In this document: piece after piece, positions 18,248-25,164 of the stretch
How positions within the stretch are numbered: position 1 is the first letter of the stretch
How the letters are laid out: each line of letters starts with the position of its first letter
Source of the DNA: Micromonospora parva
GTDB taxonomy: Bacteria > Actinomycetota > Actinomycetes > Mycobacteriales > Micromonosporaceae
Assembly: GCF_000718515.1 (NCBI RefSeq)
Contig: NZ_JNZS01000008.1
Coordinates: 62,001-126,000, forward strand
Reading direction: 5' to 3'
DNA: 64,000 bases
Position numbers and translations under genes: made by a program
Notes under the pieces: model-generated
Database searches by the model: none
Told to the model about the DNA's origin: nothing
What the model saw: the letters and a program-made list of their open reading frames with translations, nothing else

Positions 18248-18945
18248 CGGACACCTCCGGCGACCGGGACGGCGGGGACGGCGGGCGTACGCAGGGAACG
18301 CAGCGCGTACACCAGGTCGGGGCGCACCTTCGCGACGGTGAGCACGGTGGTCGCCGTGATCAGGCCCTCGCCGATGCCGATGAGCAGGTGGACGCCAGCC
18401 ATGGTGCCGGCCAGCCCGGCCAGGTTGCCGCCCAGGTCGGTGGTGCCGCCGAGCCAGTACTGCAGGACGAAGCCCTGCGAGGCGACGACCACGCTGAGCA
18501 TCGCGGCGACGAACGCGGTCACGGCCAGGCCGGCCCGCGTGCGGGGCAGCACCCGCAACAGCAGCGCGATCAGCGCGTACGCAGCGGCAGTGCCGAGCAA
18601 CGCCATGTTCGTGATGTTGAGGCCGAGCATCGCCACGCCGCCGTCGCCGAAGATCAGCGCCTGCACGACGAGCACCACTGCCACACAGAGCGCACCGACC
18701 CACGGGCCGACCAGCATGGCGGCGAGCGCGCCACCGAGCAGGTGCCCGCTGACACCGGCCGTGAAGATCGGGAAGTTGAGCATCTGGACGGCGAAGATGA
18801 AGGCCGCCACCAGGCCGGCCATCGGGGCCAGTCGGTCGTCCAGGTCCCGTCGGCCGCGCAGAACGCAGACGGTCAGCGCGGCCAGAGCGAGCGCAGCGAA
18901 GACCGCTGCCACGGGACCGTCGATGATCCCGTTCGAGATGTGCAT
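18244..18945 (-). CDS. cbiM: Cobalt/nickel ECF transporter substrate-binding protein CbiM
   Basis: 233 residues with about seven TM segments. ATG 18945 is chosen because CbiM/NikM need Met-His at the N-terminus: His2 (MHISNGIIDG) is a metal ligand. Further conserved motifs are NFPIFTAGVSGHLLGG (second His ligand) and GEGLITA. It is the first gene of cbiMNQO, behind a 54-base leader and a promoter overlapped by an 11 bp palindrome (19024-19050). Whether cobalt or nickel is the substrate cannot be decided; CbiN favours cobalt, the operator shape favours nickel. Confidence 0.94.
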   Translation of the reverse strand: MHISNGIIDGPVAAVFAALALAALTVCVLRGRRDLDDRLAPMAGLVAAFIFAVQMLNFPIFTAGVSGHLLGGALAAMLVGPWVGALCVAVVLVVQALIFGDGGVAMLGLNITNMALLGTAAAYALIALLLRVLPRTRAGLAVTAFVAAMLSVVVASQGFVLQYWLGGTTDLGGNLAGLAGTMAGVHLLIGIGEGLITATTVLTVAKVRPDLVYALRSLRTPAVPAVPVAGGVR

Positions 18946-19005
18946 CGCCAGTGTCTCCACGCGACCTCCCACGCCTGAGCTGGCCCGAGCGGGCCGGCGG
19001 GCCTC

Positions 19006-19050
19006 AGCCTATTTCCCATCAGTCGTTGTTGCCAGAGCATGGCAACAACG
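19006..19050 (-). promoter_or_regulatory. cbiM promoter with overlapping palindromic operator
   Basis: On the minus strand, -35 TGGCAA (19034-19029), 17-base spacer and -10 TAGGCT (19011-19006). A perfect 11 bp inverted repeat with a 5-base spacer (CGTTGTTGCCA-N5-TGGCAACAACG, 19024-19050) covers the -35 box, as expected of a repressor site. The core TTGCCA-N5-TGGCAA is close to the Nur (nickel-responsive Fur family) box of Streptomyces, tTGCaa-N5-ttGCAA. The rest of the 311-base gap to bcp holds no gene that I can support. Confidence 0.6.
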
Positions 19051-19244
19051 CATGGCGTTGATCACCTCCTCCAGGTCAGGCCCGTGAACGGCAAGTTTCG
19101 GGCGCTCGACCTCCTGGCAATCAACCGACCTCTCCCGCACTCTGGACGCCCGCGACGTGCCGACGCCTCGGCATCCCGGGCGGTGCCTCGATCTACACGC
19201 GACCGGCTGCGGGTCGCCGACGACGGAGTTCGCCAGCGCGGCGG

Positions 19245-19250
19245 TATCGT
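19245..19250 (+). promoter_or_regulatory. -10 box of bcp (leaderless)
   Basis: TATCGT exactly six bases before ATG 19257; no ribosome site. Confidence 0.5.
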
Positions 19251-19256
19251 CGAGCA

Positions 19257-19733
19257 ATGACCGCGCCCGACCGCCTCTCCCCCGGTGACCCCGCCCCCGA
19301 GTTCACCCTCGGCACCGACACCGGCGACCAGCTCTCCCTCAGCGACCTCCGAGGCCGCAAGGTCGTCCTGTACGCCTACCCGGCCGCGATGACCCCCGGC
19401 TGCACCAAGCAGGCCTGCGACTTCCGCGACTCGCTCGCCTCCCTCCAGGCCGCCGGCTACGAGGTCATCGGCATCTCCCCGGACAAGCCGGAGAAGCTGG
19501 CGAAGTTCCGCGAGCGCGACGCGATCACCTTCCCGCTGGTGTCGGACCCGGACAGGGCAGTCCTGATCGCCTACGGCGCGTACGGCGAGAAGCAGCTGTA
19601 CGGCAAGACCGTCACCGGCGTGATCCGCTCGACCTTCGTGATCGACGCCGACGGCAAGATCGAACGCGCGCTCTACAACGTCAAGGCCACCGGGCACGTC
19701 GCCAAACTCCGCCGCGACCTCGGCCTGGACTGA
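19257..19733 (+). CDS. bcp: Thiol peroxidase, peroxiredoxin BCP/PrxQ type
   Basis: 158 residues. Peroxidatic Cys49 lies in YPAAMTPGCTKQAC and the resolving Cys54 five residues later, the atypical 2-Cys PrxQ arrangement. The conserved FRDSLASLQAAGYEVIGIS and the catalytic Arg in GVIRSTFVID are present. It reduces hydrogen peroxide and organic peroxides in the cytoplasm using thioredoxin. Single gene with its own leaderless promoter. Confidence 0.96.
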   Translation: MTAPDRLSPGDPAPEFTLGTDTGDQLSLSDLRGRKVVLYAYPAAMTPGCTKQACDFRDSLASLQAAGYEVIGISPDKPEKLAKFRERDAITFPLVSDPDRAVLIAYGAYGEKQLYGKTVTGVIRSTFVIDADGKIERALYNVKATGHVAKLRRDLGLD

Positions 19734-19751
19734 CCTGTCGTACCGGCTCGC

Positions 19752-19757
19752 TACGGT
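19752..19757 (+). promoter_or_regulatory. -10 box of the HNH gene (leaderless)
   Basis: TACGGT exactly six bases before GTG 19764, suggesting the HNH-tRNA unit has its own promoter between bcp and the HNH gene. Confidence 0.5.
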
Positions 19758-19763
19758 CCGTCA

Positions 19764-20360
19764 GTGGTCCGATACAAGTACACGCCCGAAGCACTGGCCG
19801 CCGCTGCCGCCGCCGCCCGCAACATCACCGAGGTGATGCGGCTGCTCGGCGTACGCGTCAGCGGCGGCTCGCACGCGCACATCAGCCGGCAGCTCAAGCG
19901 GTTCGGCATCGACACGTCACACTTCACCGGTCAGGCACACAATCGAGGCGTGCGGTGGCGACGGGTGTCCCCGACGGAACTGCTGGTGGTGCTGCCGCCC
20001 GACTCTCGGCGAATCCCGGGAGTCCGCCTCAAACGCGCCCTGGCAACAATCGGCCTACCCGAGACCTGCGAGGTGTGTGGCACGGGGTCAACGTGGCAAG
20101 GCGCCAAACTGACGCTGCACGTCGACCACATCAATGGCGATTTTCTCGACAACCGACCACGCAACCTCCGTCTGCTCTGCCCTAATTGCCACAGCCAGAC
20201 CTCCACCTACGCAGGTCAGCGACGGCCTGCGGTCGTTGCGCCCGAGGTGGTCTACGATCCTGATGCGGTTACTCCCACCGGCTTCCCACTGGGCAGGCGA
20301 CTGCCGCGCCGGATGGAGTGGCCGTGGACGCTGGTGGAGTTCAGCTTCAAGGGGCCGTAG
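19764..20360 (+). CDS. HNH endonuclease overlapping a downstream tRNA
   Basis: 198 residues. Residues ~5-60 look like a helix-turn-helix DNA-binding module (TPEALAAAA, ITEVMRLLGV, HISRQLKRFGIDTSHF). An HNH domain follows, with zinc cysteines 102, 105, 139 and 142 and catalytic DH (121-122), Asn134 and His143 (LHVDHINGD, LRLLCPNCHSQTSTY). These resemble freestanding homing-type endonucleases common in actinobacteria. The last codons GGG CCG TAG are also bases 1-10 of the tRNA at 20351-20424, so stop codon and tRNA acceptor stem share sequence. RNase P processing of a joint transcript would remove the stop codon from the mRNA. Target unknown. Confidence 0.85.
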   Translation: MVRYKYTPEALAAAAAAARNITEVMRLLGVRVSGGSHAHISRQLKRFGIDTSHFTGQAHNRGVRWRRVSPTELLVVLPPDSRRIPGVRLKRALATIGLPETCEVCGTGSTWQGAKLTLHVDHINGDFLDNRPRNLRLLCPNCHSQTSTYAGQRRPAVVAPEVVYDPDAVTPTGFPLGRRLPRRMEWPWTLVEFSFKGP

Positions 20361-20424
20361 CCCAACGGCAGGAGGCATGCGGTTTAGGTCCGCACCAGTG
20401 CGGGTTCGAATCCCGTCGGCCCCA
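20351..20424 (+). tRNA. Class I tRNA with anticodon UAG (atypical Leu), no encoded CCA
   Basis: A complete cloverleaf: acceptor GGGGCCG/CGGCCCC (7 bp), 3 bp D stem, 5 bp anticodon stem TGCGG/CCGCA with loop TTTAGGT (anticodon TAG), 5-base variable loop CCAGT, 5 bp T stem and loop TTCGAAT, discriminator A. The anticodon reads leucine codons CUA/CUG, but bacterial leucine tRNAs are class II with a long variable arm, which is missing here. CCA is not encoded, unlike the tRNA-Lys and tRNA-His genes nearby. Amino acid identity is therefore uncertain; it may be a mobile-element tRNA or a tRNA-like RNA. Confidence 0.85.
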
Positions 20425-20447
20425 CATCGCCATTGAATGACGACGGA

Positions 20448-20478
20448 TCCTGGCTCGGTCAGAGCCAGGACTGTTGTT
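20448..20478 (+). terminator. Intrinsic terminator of the HNH-tRNA unit
   Basis: 9 bp perfect stem TCCTGGCTC/GAGCCAGGA with loop GGTCA, followed by the T-rich CTGTTGTT. It lies 24 bases after the tRNA and before the GNAT gene. Confidence 0.65.
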
Positions 20479-20523
20479 GGGCGCGTCACTGTCGTGGGTC
20501 GCGGGCCTGGTCATCGGGTCAGG

Positions 20524-21060
20524 ATGGCGGGCGTGAGTCTGCGCTTCGTCCTCGACCCCGACCTGACCCCGCAGCTGCGCGCCGAGATCGTCGACCTCTG
20601 GGTGGACGTCAGCAACGCCGGCGGCGCCGTCGGTTTCGTGCCACCGGTCAGCACCGCCGACGTGCACGTCATCTCCGAGCCGACCTTCGCGGGCATCACC
20701 GACGGGCCGGATCGGCTGCTGGTCGGCTACGCCGGTGACCGGCTGGCGGCGATGCTGATCTTCGGTGACAACCGGTTCGCGCTCAAGACGCACTGGTGTG
20801 TGGTGAAGCGGGTGATGGTCCACCCCGACACCCAGGGCGCCGGCTACGGCGCGGCGCTGATGACGGAGGCGGCCCGGTTGGGCAGGGCGTTCGGCCACGA
20901 GGCGCTGCACGTCACGGTGCGCGACGGGCTGGGGTTGGACAGGTTCTACGCCGGCCTCGGGTATCGGGAGATCGGCCGTCTGCCGGGCGCGTTGCGGGTG
21001 GCCCCCGATGACGACCGGGACGAGATCCTGATGTGGCTCGATCTGGCTGTGGCCGACTGA
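20524..21060 (+). CDS. GNAT-family N-acetyltransferase
   Basis: 178 residues from ATG 20524 (a GTG three codons later is also possible). The acetyl-CoA-binding motif V-x-HPDTQGAGYGAALMTEA (Q/R-x-x-G-x-G/A) is intact, followed by LHVTVRDGLGLDRFYAGLGYREIGRLPG. The acceptor is unknown. It converges with the expansin-like gene, only four bases separating the stops. Confidence 0.88.
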   Translation: MAGVSLRFVLDPDLTPQLRAEIVDLWVDVSNAGGAVGFVPPVSTADVHVISEPTFAGITDGPDRLLVGYAGDRLAAMLIFGDNRFALKTHWCVVKRVMVHPDTQGAGYGAALMTEAARLGRAFGHEALHVTVRDGLGLDRFYAGLGYREIGRLPGALRVAPDDDRDEILMWLDLAVAD

Positions 21061-21064
21061 GTGG

Positions 21065-22057
21065 TCAGCCGGCGCACCGACGGGCGTTCGCCTGGGCCGA
21101 ACTGGTGGTCGACGTGGCGGTGGCCGGCGCGCTCGCCTTCGCGACCTCGACCGGGCGACGGGTCGGCGTCGGCGTGGCGGCGGGTCGGTTGCCCGGCGGT
21201 CGGGTCGACGCGGCGGGACGCCGGGTGGCCGCCGCCGCGCCGCCGGGTGCGTACATCCGGACCGTGCTGTTCTGCACCTGGCCCGGGGCCATCCGGATGC
21301 CGCCGACGGTGACCCGGTTGCCGTACACGTCGCTGACCCGGAGGGTGAACGGACCCGGCCCGACGCCGGAGGCGATCAACCAGTAGTTGTAGTCCTGCCG
21401 TGCGGCCGGCTGCCAGGGGTCGCTGTCTCTCTGCCGGACCTCGACGGACCGCAGCGGGTTGCCGTGGTTGCCGACCCGGACGGCGAACCACCACTGCGAC
21501 GCGCCCTCCTTGATCCGGAAGGTGAGTGGTCCGGGCAGCGGGGGGTTGACGACCGCGCGGTAGGTGACCGGAACGACGCCCTGGACCGGGTCGGCGATCC
21601 GGGCGAACGCCTCACGGGACAGGTCGAGGTGGCCGGGCTGGCACTCCGGGCACTGGTCCATGATGAGCACCCGGACGGTGCCCTTCGGGCCGACGACGTC
21701 GAGGAATCCGCCGCAGGCGGCACCGACGGAGTATTCCGTCGGCCCGAGCGCGACGTAGAGCCGGTTGGCCGGGGCGGACGGGTTCGAGCAGTTGCCGCCG
21801 GCTCCCTTGGAGTCGTAGAAGGTCGCCTTTCCGGTGTGCGTGGCGTTGCCGGTGGGCGGCGCGGCGGCGAGCGTCCGGCCGGCGGCGCAGGCCGGGGTGG
21901 ATCCGGAGCGTAGGGCGAGGGTGAGCCCGAGCGTCGCCGCGAGGACGGTGACGCCGGTGGCGACCAGCCAGGGCTTCGCGCCGGACGACGGTGCCGGCCG
22001 GTCCGCTGGGGGATGGTCCAGGTCGATGGTGATGTCGACAACGCTTCCGTCCGGCAC
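21065..22057 (-). CDS. Expansin-like (EXLX1-type) membrane-anchored wall-loosening protein
   Basis: 330 residues from a GTG start. A short cytoplasmic N-terminus and TM (~31-50) precede a double-psi beta-barrel (~70-170: GKATFYDSKGAGGNCS, MDQCPECQPGHLDLS with the expansin catalytic-like Asp). A beta-sandwich like CBM63 (~175-275) and a Pro/Thr/Ala-rich tail of ~50 residues follow. Bacterial expansins bind cellulose or peptidoglycan and loosen walls without hydrolysis. The N-terminal anchor rather than a cleaved signal is notable. Alternative: RlpA-like protein, but the second domain favours expansin. Confidence 0.82.
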   Translation of the reverse strand: MPDGSVVDITIDLDHPPADRPAPSSGAKPWLVATGVTVLAATLGLTLALRSGSTPACAAGRTLAAAPPTGNATHTGKATFYDSKGAGGNCSNPSAPANRLYVALGPTEYSVGAACGGFLDVVGPKGTVRVLIMDQCPECQPGHLDLSREAFARIADPVQGVVPVTYRAVVNPPLPGPLTFRIKEGASQWWFAVRVGNHGNPLRSVEVRQRDSDPWQPAARQDYNYWLIASGVGPGPFTLRVSDVYGNRVTVGGIRMAPGQVQNSTVRMYAPGGAAAATRRPAASTRPPGNRPAATPTPTRRPVEVAKASAPATATSTTSSAQANARRCAG

Positions 22058-22168
22058 GACGGCGATGCTGCCGGATTCTGGCGGGTGCCGACAAGCGGGC
22101 TAAGCCAAAGCTAAGACAGCATCGACGGACGGTGATGAAGGGGTGCGGATTGCCGGTTGCTGGCAGGG

Positions 22169-22987
22169 TCAGGGCTCGACGACGATCGGGGCGCCCACGG
22201 CCAGGGGTCCACTGTCGATCGGCACCAGGTTCAGTCCGAAGAGGAGCTTCTGCTTGACGTTGCGGTGCCGCCCGAGGGTGCGCAGCGGCTCCTTCGTGCG
22301 TACGCCGGTCTCCTGGTCGGTGGTGGTCACCACGCAGCGGTCGCACGGCCCGGCGGCGCGGAACAGCCGGTCGCCGATGCGCAGTGGCCGACCGACCCAG
22401 TCGTCCTCGGCCCAGGCCGGCGCGCCGCTGACCACCAGGTTGGGTCGGAACCGGGTCATCGGCACCGGTTCCTCCCCCGCCTCGGCGAGCCAGTCGTTGA
22501 GGCCGTCGAGGGAGGCGGCGTTCGCCAGCAGCACCGGGTAGGCGTCGGCGAAACTGACCTGGTCACCGGTGTCGTGTTCGCGGGACCCGGCGGCCAGGTG
22601 GCGGGTCGGCTGGGCCAGCCAGACCAACCGGACGGGTCGGCCGAGCAGGGCGGTGAGCCAGTCGTCGGCGTCCTGGCCGGCCGGCAGCGCGGGCACCGGG
22701 AAGGCGCGGCTGCGGAAGGTGCGCACCGGTACCGGTTCACCGCCGGCGGGCTCGGGCACGTCGAGGTCGGGCTGCCCGTCGGCGCGCAGCGACAGACCTC
22801 CGGGGCGCACCGAGGCGCGCAGGCCCACGAGCCGGGTGGTGTCCCGCTGGGTGACGCCGACGCCGTCGGCGTCCACGACCATCCAGCGCCGGTCGCCGGC
22901 CAGCCCCCACCGGTGCACGAACGCACCGTCGTGGTCGAGCCGGTGACAACCCTTGATCGGGTACGTGTGAATGGAGGTCAGCCGCAC
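22169..22987 (-). CDS. MOSC-domain molybdenum-cofactor-like protein (YcbX/mARC type)
   Basis: 272 residues from GTG 22987. An N-terminal MOSC beta-barrel (RLTSIHTYPIKGCHRLDHD) precedes the MOSC domain (FRPNLVVSG, PCDRCVVTTTDQETG with the conserved Cys that coordinates Mo). No C-terminal 2Fe-2S domain is present, so it is like mARC proteins, which reduce N-hydroxylated compounds with separate electron donors. It starts four bases after the methyltransferase stop, so the two are cotranscribed. Confidence 0.87.
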   Translation of the reverse strand: MRLTSIHTYPIKGCHRLDHDGAFVHRWGLAGDRRWMVVDADGVGVTQRDTTRLVGLRASVRPGGLSLRADGQPDLDVPEPAGGEPVPVRTFRSRAFPVPALPAGQDADDWLTALLGRPVRLVWLAQPTRHLAAGSREHDTGDQVSFADAYPVLLANAASLDGLNDWLAEAGEEPVPMTRFRPNLVVSGAPAWAEDDWVGRPLRIGDRLFRAAGPCDRCVVTTTDQETGVRTKEPLRTLGRHRNVKQKLLFGLNLVPIDSGPLAVGAPIVVEP

Positions 22988-22991
22988 CCGG

Positions 22992-23909
22992 CTACCATGC
23001 CACGCCGATCCCGTCGCCCGGGTACCAGTGGTTGACCGGGCTCTCCCGGTACGCGAGGAACCGGCGGCCGGTGCGTTCGGCGTGCTCGGCGAGCACGTTG
23101 GTGCTGGTGACGTTGTCGGTGAGCAGGATCGCGCCGGGGGCGAGCGTGGGCTCCACGGCGTCGAACTCACGCTTCTCGTGGGCACGGCTGTGGTCGCTGT
23201 CGTGCAGGAACAGGTCCACCGGGCGGTCCAGCGCGCCGATCGAGGCGATCGAGTCGCCGATCACCAGGTCGACGACCTCGGACCAGGGCGCGACCCGGGC
23301 GAGGTAGCCGGCCTCCGGGTTGATGTCCAGGGAGGTGACCCGCCCGGGGTGCCCCTCCTGCGCGTTGCGCAACAGGGCGGACGCCAGGACGCAGGTGCCC
23401 AACCCCTTGTCGACGCCGGTCTCCACGACGTGTGCGGGGTGGGTGGCCCGGACGATCGCGTACCAGCCGACGCGTCGGGCGTAGCGGACCTTCCGGTCGG
23501 CGAGGCCACGGCGGGCTGCGGTGGCGGTGGCCTGCTCGATGTGGTGGCGCAGCGCGTCGTCGGACTCGATCTCGGCGACGTAGCCGCGGACCTGCTGCAC
23601 GGGGATGTCGCAGACGACGCTGACGAACCAGGTCAGGTGGTGGCGGCTCAGCTTGGTCAGCTCGTAGGTGTAGTTGTGATGCTCACGGGAGGTGACCAGC
23701 CACCGGGCCGAGGCGCGCAGCACCTTGGCGTCGTGGCGGGCGACCCGGGCGAACCGCTTGGGGAAGGCGGCGACGGGTGCGAGCGGGGTACGGGCGATGG
23801 CTCGGCGGAGCTTCGTTGCGTCCACCGAAGGTTCATACCACTTCCCCGGGAGCGTCGGCAGAGGGAAACGGCGGATGGTGCGCCGCCCGATTTGGGACTT
23901 ACGTCGCAC
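22992..23909 (-). CDS. Class I SAM-dependent methyltransferase
   Basis: 305 residues. The nucleotide-binding region reads HVVETGVDKGLGTCVLASAL (motif I) then VTSLDINPEAG (acidic end of strand 2) and VDLFLHDSDHSRAHEKREFD, fitting the Methyltransf_24 group. About 120 residues precede the Rossmann core and may bind the substrate, which is unknown. A GTG start at 23909 is taken; an internal start near MDATKLRR cannot be excluded. It lies upstream of the MOSC gene and is divergent from the LCP gene. Confidence 0.82.
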   Translation of the reverse strand: MRRKSQIGRRTIRRFPLPTLPGKWYEPSVDATKLRRAIARTPLAPVAAFPKRFARVARHDAKVLRASARWLVTSREHHNYTYELTKLSRHHLTWFVSVVCDIPVQQVRGYVAEIESDDALRHHIEQATATAARRGLADRKVRYARRVGWYAIVRATHPAHVVETGVDKGLGTCVLASALLRNAQEGHPGRVTSLDINPEAGYLARVAPWSEVVDLVIGDSIASIGALDRPVDLFLHDSDHSRAHEKREFDAVEPTLAPGAILLTDNVTSTNVLAEHAERTGRRFLAYRESPVNHWYPGDGIGVAW

Positions 23910-23952
23910 GATGGTGTCCGGACGAGGGTACGCGCTGAGAAACCACGTTCAG

Positions 23953-23958
23953 TAGCAT
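23953..23958 (+). promoter_or_regulatory. Possible -10 box of the LCP gene
   Basis: TAGCAT seven bases before ATG 23966; near-leaderless arrangement. Confidence 0.4.
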
Positions 23959-23965
23959 CGCGCCC

Positions 23966-25045
23966 ATGCCACGTCGTGAACATACAGCGGAGCACTGGAC
24001 GGAACCGAGTTACGGCGCCGCCGGCGGGCCTCAACCGACCGAGGACATTCCGCCGGCCGCCGCACCGCCGCGCCGCCGCCGCTGGCGCCGGATCGCCCTG
24101 TTCAGCCTGCTGATCCTGCTGGTGCTGGGGGGCAGCGGCATGGTGGCCGGCGGTCTCTACCTGCGGTCGGTCGAGTCGGGTATCGAGCGGGTCGACGCCT
24201 TCGACGGCGTGCCCGAGGAGTCGCGCCCCCAAGCGGCCGTCGACGGCGCGATGAACATCATGATTCTGGGCAGCGACTCCCGCGACCCGGAGAAGACGAG
24301 CGGCTCGCGTACCGACACGATCATCCTGGCCCACCTGCCGAAGGACCGGAAGAGCGCCCAGCTGATCTCGATTCCCCGCGACACCTGGGTTTCGGTGCCG
24401 AAGTCGGCGGACGGCAACAACGGTGGCCGGGACGCCAAGGTGAACGCCGCGTACGCCTGGGGTGGGGTGCCCCTCATGGTGCAGACGGTGGAGAAGTTCA
24501 CCGGGGTCCGGGTGGACCACGTGACGCTGATCGACTTCGCTGGTTTCAAGGAGATCATCGACGCGCTGGGCGGCGTGGACATCGACTCGGAGAAGAGCTT
24601 CACCTCGATCCACGAGCCGTTCCGCACCTTCAAGAAGGGTGTGCAGCGGATGGACGGCGAGGCGGCTCTGGACTACTCCCGCCAGCGCAAGCAGTTCGCC
24701 GACGGTGACTTCGCCCGGATCCGCCACCAGCAGCAGGTGATCCGCGCCATCATCGACAAGGCCTCCTCCGGCGGCATCCTCACCAACCCCGGCAAGTTGA
24801 ACAGCTTCCTCAAGGCGACTTCGAACTCCGTCTCGGTGGACAAGGAACTGTCGCTGTTCGACATGGCGACGCAGATGCGTGGCGTTCGCGGCGGGAACAT
24901 GACCTTCGTGACCAGCCCGACCAAGGGCACCGGCCGGATCGGCTCGGAGAGCGTGGTGTTGGCCGACAACGCCCGAGCCAAGACGTTCTACGACGCGGTC
25001 CGCCGGGACTCGGTCGGCGAGATCGTCAGCCTGGGCAAGAAGTAA
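23966..25045 (+). CDS. LytR-CpsA-Psr (LCP) family wall-polymer ligase
   Basis: 359 residues. A basic cytoplasmic segment and one TM (~36-62) precede the extracellular LCP domain: NIMILGSDSR, SRTDTIILAHL, LISIPRDTWV, KVNAAYAWGG and the DFAGFKEIIDALGGVDI block, with the Asp/Arg set that binds the polyprenyl pyrophosphate. Enzymes of this family attach glycopolymers to peptidoglycan. It stands at the edge of the exopolysaccharide locus, so it probably anchors that polymer or teichoic-acid-like glycans. No LytR_C extension is present. Confidence 0.94.
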   Translation: MPRREHTAEHWTEPSYGAAGGPQPTEDIPPAAAPPRRRRWRRIALFSLLILLVLGGSGMVAGGLYLRSVESGIERVDAFDGVPEESRPQAAVDGAMNIMILGSDSRDPEKTSGSRTDTIILAHLPKDRKSAQLISIPRDTWVSVPKSADGNNGGRDAKVNAAYAWGGVPLMVQTVEKFTGVRVDHVTLIDFAGFKEIIDALGGVDIDSEKSFTSIHEPFRTFKKGVQRMDGEAALDYSRQRKQFADGDFARIRHQQQVIRAIIDKASSGGILTNPGKLNSFLKATSNSVSVDKELSLFDMATQMRGVRGGNMTFVTSPTKGTGRIGSESVVLADNARAKTFYDAVRRDSVGEIVSLGKK

Positions 25046-25090
25046 CACCTGGGAGCCGGCGCGGGAACCGCCGGCAGTCGAGACACCAGA

Positions 25091-25118
25091 CGGGCGGCGG
25101 CCTCACGGCCGCCGCCCG
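25091..25118. terminator. Bidirectional hairpin between LCP and sugar transferase genes
   Basis: 12 bp perfect stem CGGGCGGCGGCC with TCAC loop, lying between two convergent stops. There is no T run, so termination is inferred from position. Confidence 0.55.
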
Positions 25119-25164
25119 TCGCTGTCGGTGGTTCTTCCGGGAAACCCCGGTGATCGGGTGTCGG

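Noticed and set aside
18946..19256. Possible cobalamin riboswitch ahead of cbiM
   Set aside because: The leader is only ~54 bases and lacks the B12-box; the palindromic operator explains control better.
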